Made by a program: the position numbers and the translations under genes
Source: JAKALX01 sp964508715
GTDB taxonomy: Bacteria; Chloroflexota; Dehalococcoidia; Tepidiformales; Tepidiformaceae
Length of the DNA stretch: 64,000 nt
Direction of reading: 5' to 3'
Assembly: GCA_964508715.1 (NCBI GenBank)
Contig: CAZDUX010000002.1
Span: forward strand, 186,001 to 250,000
Notes under the pieces: model-generated
Seen by the model: only the letters and a program-made list of their open reading frames with translations
The model's database searches: none
What the model was told of the DNA's origin: nothing
Shown here: positions 63,114 through 64,000 of the stretch, piece after piece
Layout: every line of letters starts with the position of its first letter
How positions within the stretch are numbered: the first letter of the stretch is position 1

Positions 63114-64000
63114 TTATTCCCCTTCGAAGCGGGTAATCGTCCCGGAACGCACGATATAGCGGCCCGAGGCGCGCGTCATGATATCGCGAAGGCGATCGGG
63201 ATCGGCAGTAGTGACGATGGTTTGCTGGAAAGAGTCGATGAATTCGAGGACGCCACGGCGGCGGCGCGCATCGAGTTCACTGAGTACATCATCGAGGAGC
63301 ACGATGGGGTCATCACCCAGGGCGCGGCGCAGGTAGCTCGCCTCGGCAAGGCGGAGCGAGAGGGCCGCGGTTCGCTGCTGGGCTCGCGATGCGAACGAAT
63401 CGGCCGCCATGCCATTGATGGCGATCTCGACATCATCGCGGTGGGGGCCAATAAGGGTAGCGCCAGCGCCGATTTCGCGGGGACGCAAGTTGGCGTAGGC
63501 ACGGAGCATGCGGGCCGTCCACTCTGTCTCGTCGATGGGGATATCGGCCTCATCGAGACCTCCAAGTGAGGGCCGGTAGACCACCTCGAGGCGCTCGGCA
63601 CTCTCGCTCAGGCGATCCATCTGGAACTCGGCCTGGACAGCGATATGCCCGAGTGCGTCAGCTCGCGCAAGGGCGATGATACCGCCGGCGTGGGCAAGTT
63701 CCTGGTCCCAAAAGTTGAGTTCGGAGGAACTCGCTTCGCGCGCCTGGATGCGCTTCAGGAGGCTGTTGCGTTGCTGCAGGACCTTGGCGTAGCGCTGCAT
63801 GGCCCGGAGGTAGCCGCGATCGACCTGTGAGATCATCATGTCGAGATAGCGGCGGCGCATGAGCGGGGGCCCGGCGACGATGTCGATGTCGAGAGTGGTG
63901 AAGAGCACAGCCGCAAGCTGCCCAACGGCGTCGGAGGCACGCTTGGGGACACCGTTAACCCGGACACGCTTTCCGGCACGGTGGCTGGCATCGGTGCTGC
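63114..64000 (-). CDS. recF: DNA repair protein RecF, C-terminal part
   Basis: The gene runs off the right end of the window; about 295 C-terminal residues are visible. NGVPKRASDAVGQLAAVLFTTLDIDIVAGPPLMRRRYLDMMISQVDRGYL and RPREIGAGATLIGPHRDDVEIAINGM are typical RecF, and AQQRTAALSLRLAEASYLR and PIVLLDDVLSELDARRR hold the ABC signature-like and Walker B segments. RecF loads RecA at gapped DNA. The end segment (GTITRFEGE) is complete. PrsW follows 25 bases later. Confidence 0.95.
   Translation of the reverse strand, partial: STDASHRAGKRVRVNGVPKRASDAVGQLAAVLFTTLDIDIVAGPPLMRRRYLDMMISQVDRGYLRAMQRYAKVLQQRNSLLKRIQAREASSSELNFWDQELAHAGGIIALARADALGHIAVQAEFQMDRLSESAERLEVVYRPSLGGLDEADIPIDETEWTARMLRAYANLRPREIGAGATLIGPHRDDVEIAINGMAADSFASRAQQRTAALSLRLAEASYLRRALGDDPIVLLDDVLSELDARRRRGVLEFIDSFQQTIVTTADPDRLRDIMTRASGRYIVRSGTITRFEGE

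Noticed and set aside
1..64000. tRNA, rRNA, CRISPR arrays, intact insertion sequences or prophage
   Set aside because: I looked through the intergenic stretches and saw no cloverleaf with a T-loop GTTCRAAT, no regularly spaced repeats and no transposase or integrase sequence.

Overview
The window is GC-rich chromosomal DNA of a flagellated, single-membrane-type bacterium, most likely a member of the Chloroflexota. This is an inference from several things: the run rluB-cmk-plsC-ispH-DUF512, a SwrB/DUF6115-like gene beside fliA, FlbD and FliY-like proteins, a sortase, leaderless promoters of the TANNNT-N6-ATG type, a c-di-AMP riboswitch, and the absence of any P/L-ring genes. A Dehalococcoidia/Tepidiforma-like or Thermomicrobia-like organism would fit, but the class cannot be fixed from the sequence alone. 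No rRNA, tRNA, CRISPR array or intact insertion sequence was seen.

Positions 1-30000 are a flagellar island, almost all on the minus strand. Read in the direction of transcription (right to left) it contains: a LuxR-type response regulator (29087-29887); flbD-motA-motB-fliL-fliN/Y-fliO (28812-24815); a decayed Uma2-type endonuclease gene; a long operon fliP-fliQ-fliR-flhB-flhA-flhF-pilZ-(small membrane protein)-fliA-swrB-like-(LPDTG surface protein)-flgG-flgF-flgM-flgN-flgK-flgL (24328-10546); then three flagellin genes, each with its own promoter region and terminator, flaG-fliD-fliS-fliT, and finally a sortase gene, a second flgM-like gene and a winged-helix regulator. The parts for the export gate, stator, late rod, hook-junction, cap and filament are present. 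The MS ring, switch FliG/FliM, ATPase, hook and chemotaxis genes must lie elsewhere. The most unusual point is a sortase together with a sortase substrate (LPDTG) that is translationally coupled inside the flagellar operon.

Positions 30000-34500 (minus strand) hold small genes: an ABM-domain protein, a zinc-ribbon protein preceded by a convincing ydaO-type c-di-AMP riboswitch, a GNAT acetyltransferase and a K+-independent H+-pyrophosphatase. Positions 34700-47900 (mostly plus strand) are housekeeping: peroxiredoxin, DinB protein, alcohol dehydrogenase, SDR, a large secreted lamin-tail protein, the rluB-cmk-plsC-ispH-DUF512 operon, two ferredoxins, a LysR regulator and hisE-hisG.

Positions 47900-64000 mix metabolic enzymes (TatD, amidohydrolase, MobA-like, HAD proteins, VOC, RidA, diacylglycerol kinase-like, PrsW, partial recF) with accessory genes. 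The accessory genes include a CapA protein fused to a PBP-like domain, a secreted barnase-type RNase with its barstar inhibitor, a lipoprotein hydrolase, and a HExxH protein carrying an IGNQAVQRRL leader like those of injection-system-associated proteins.
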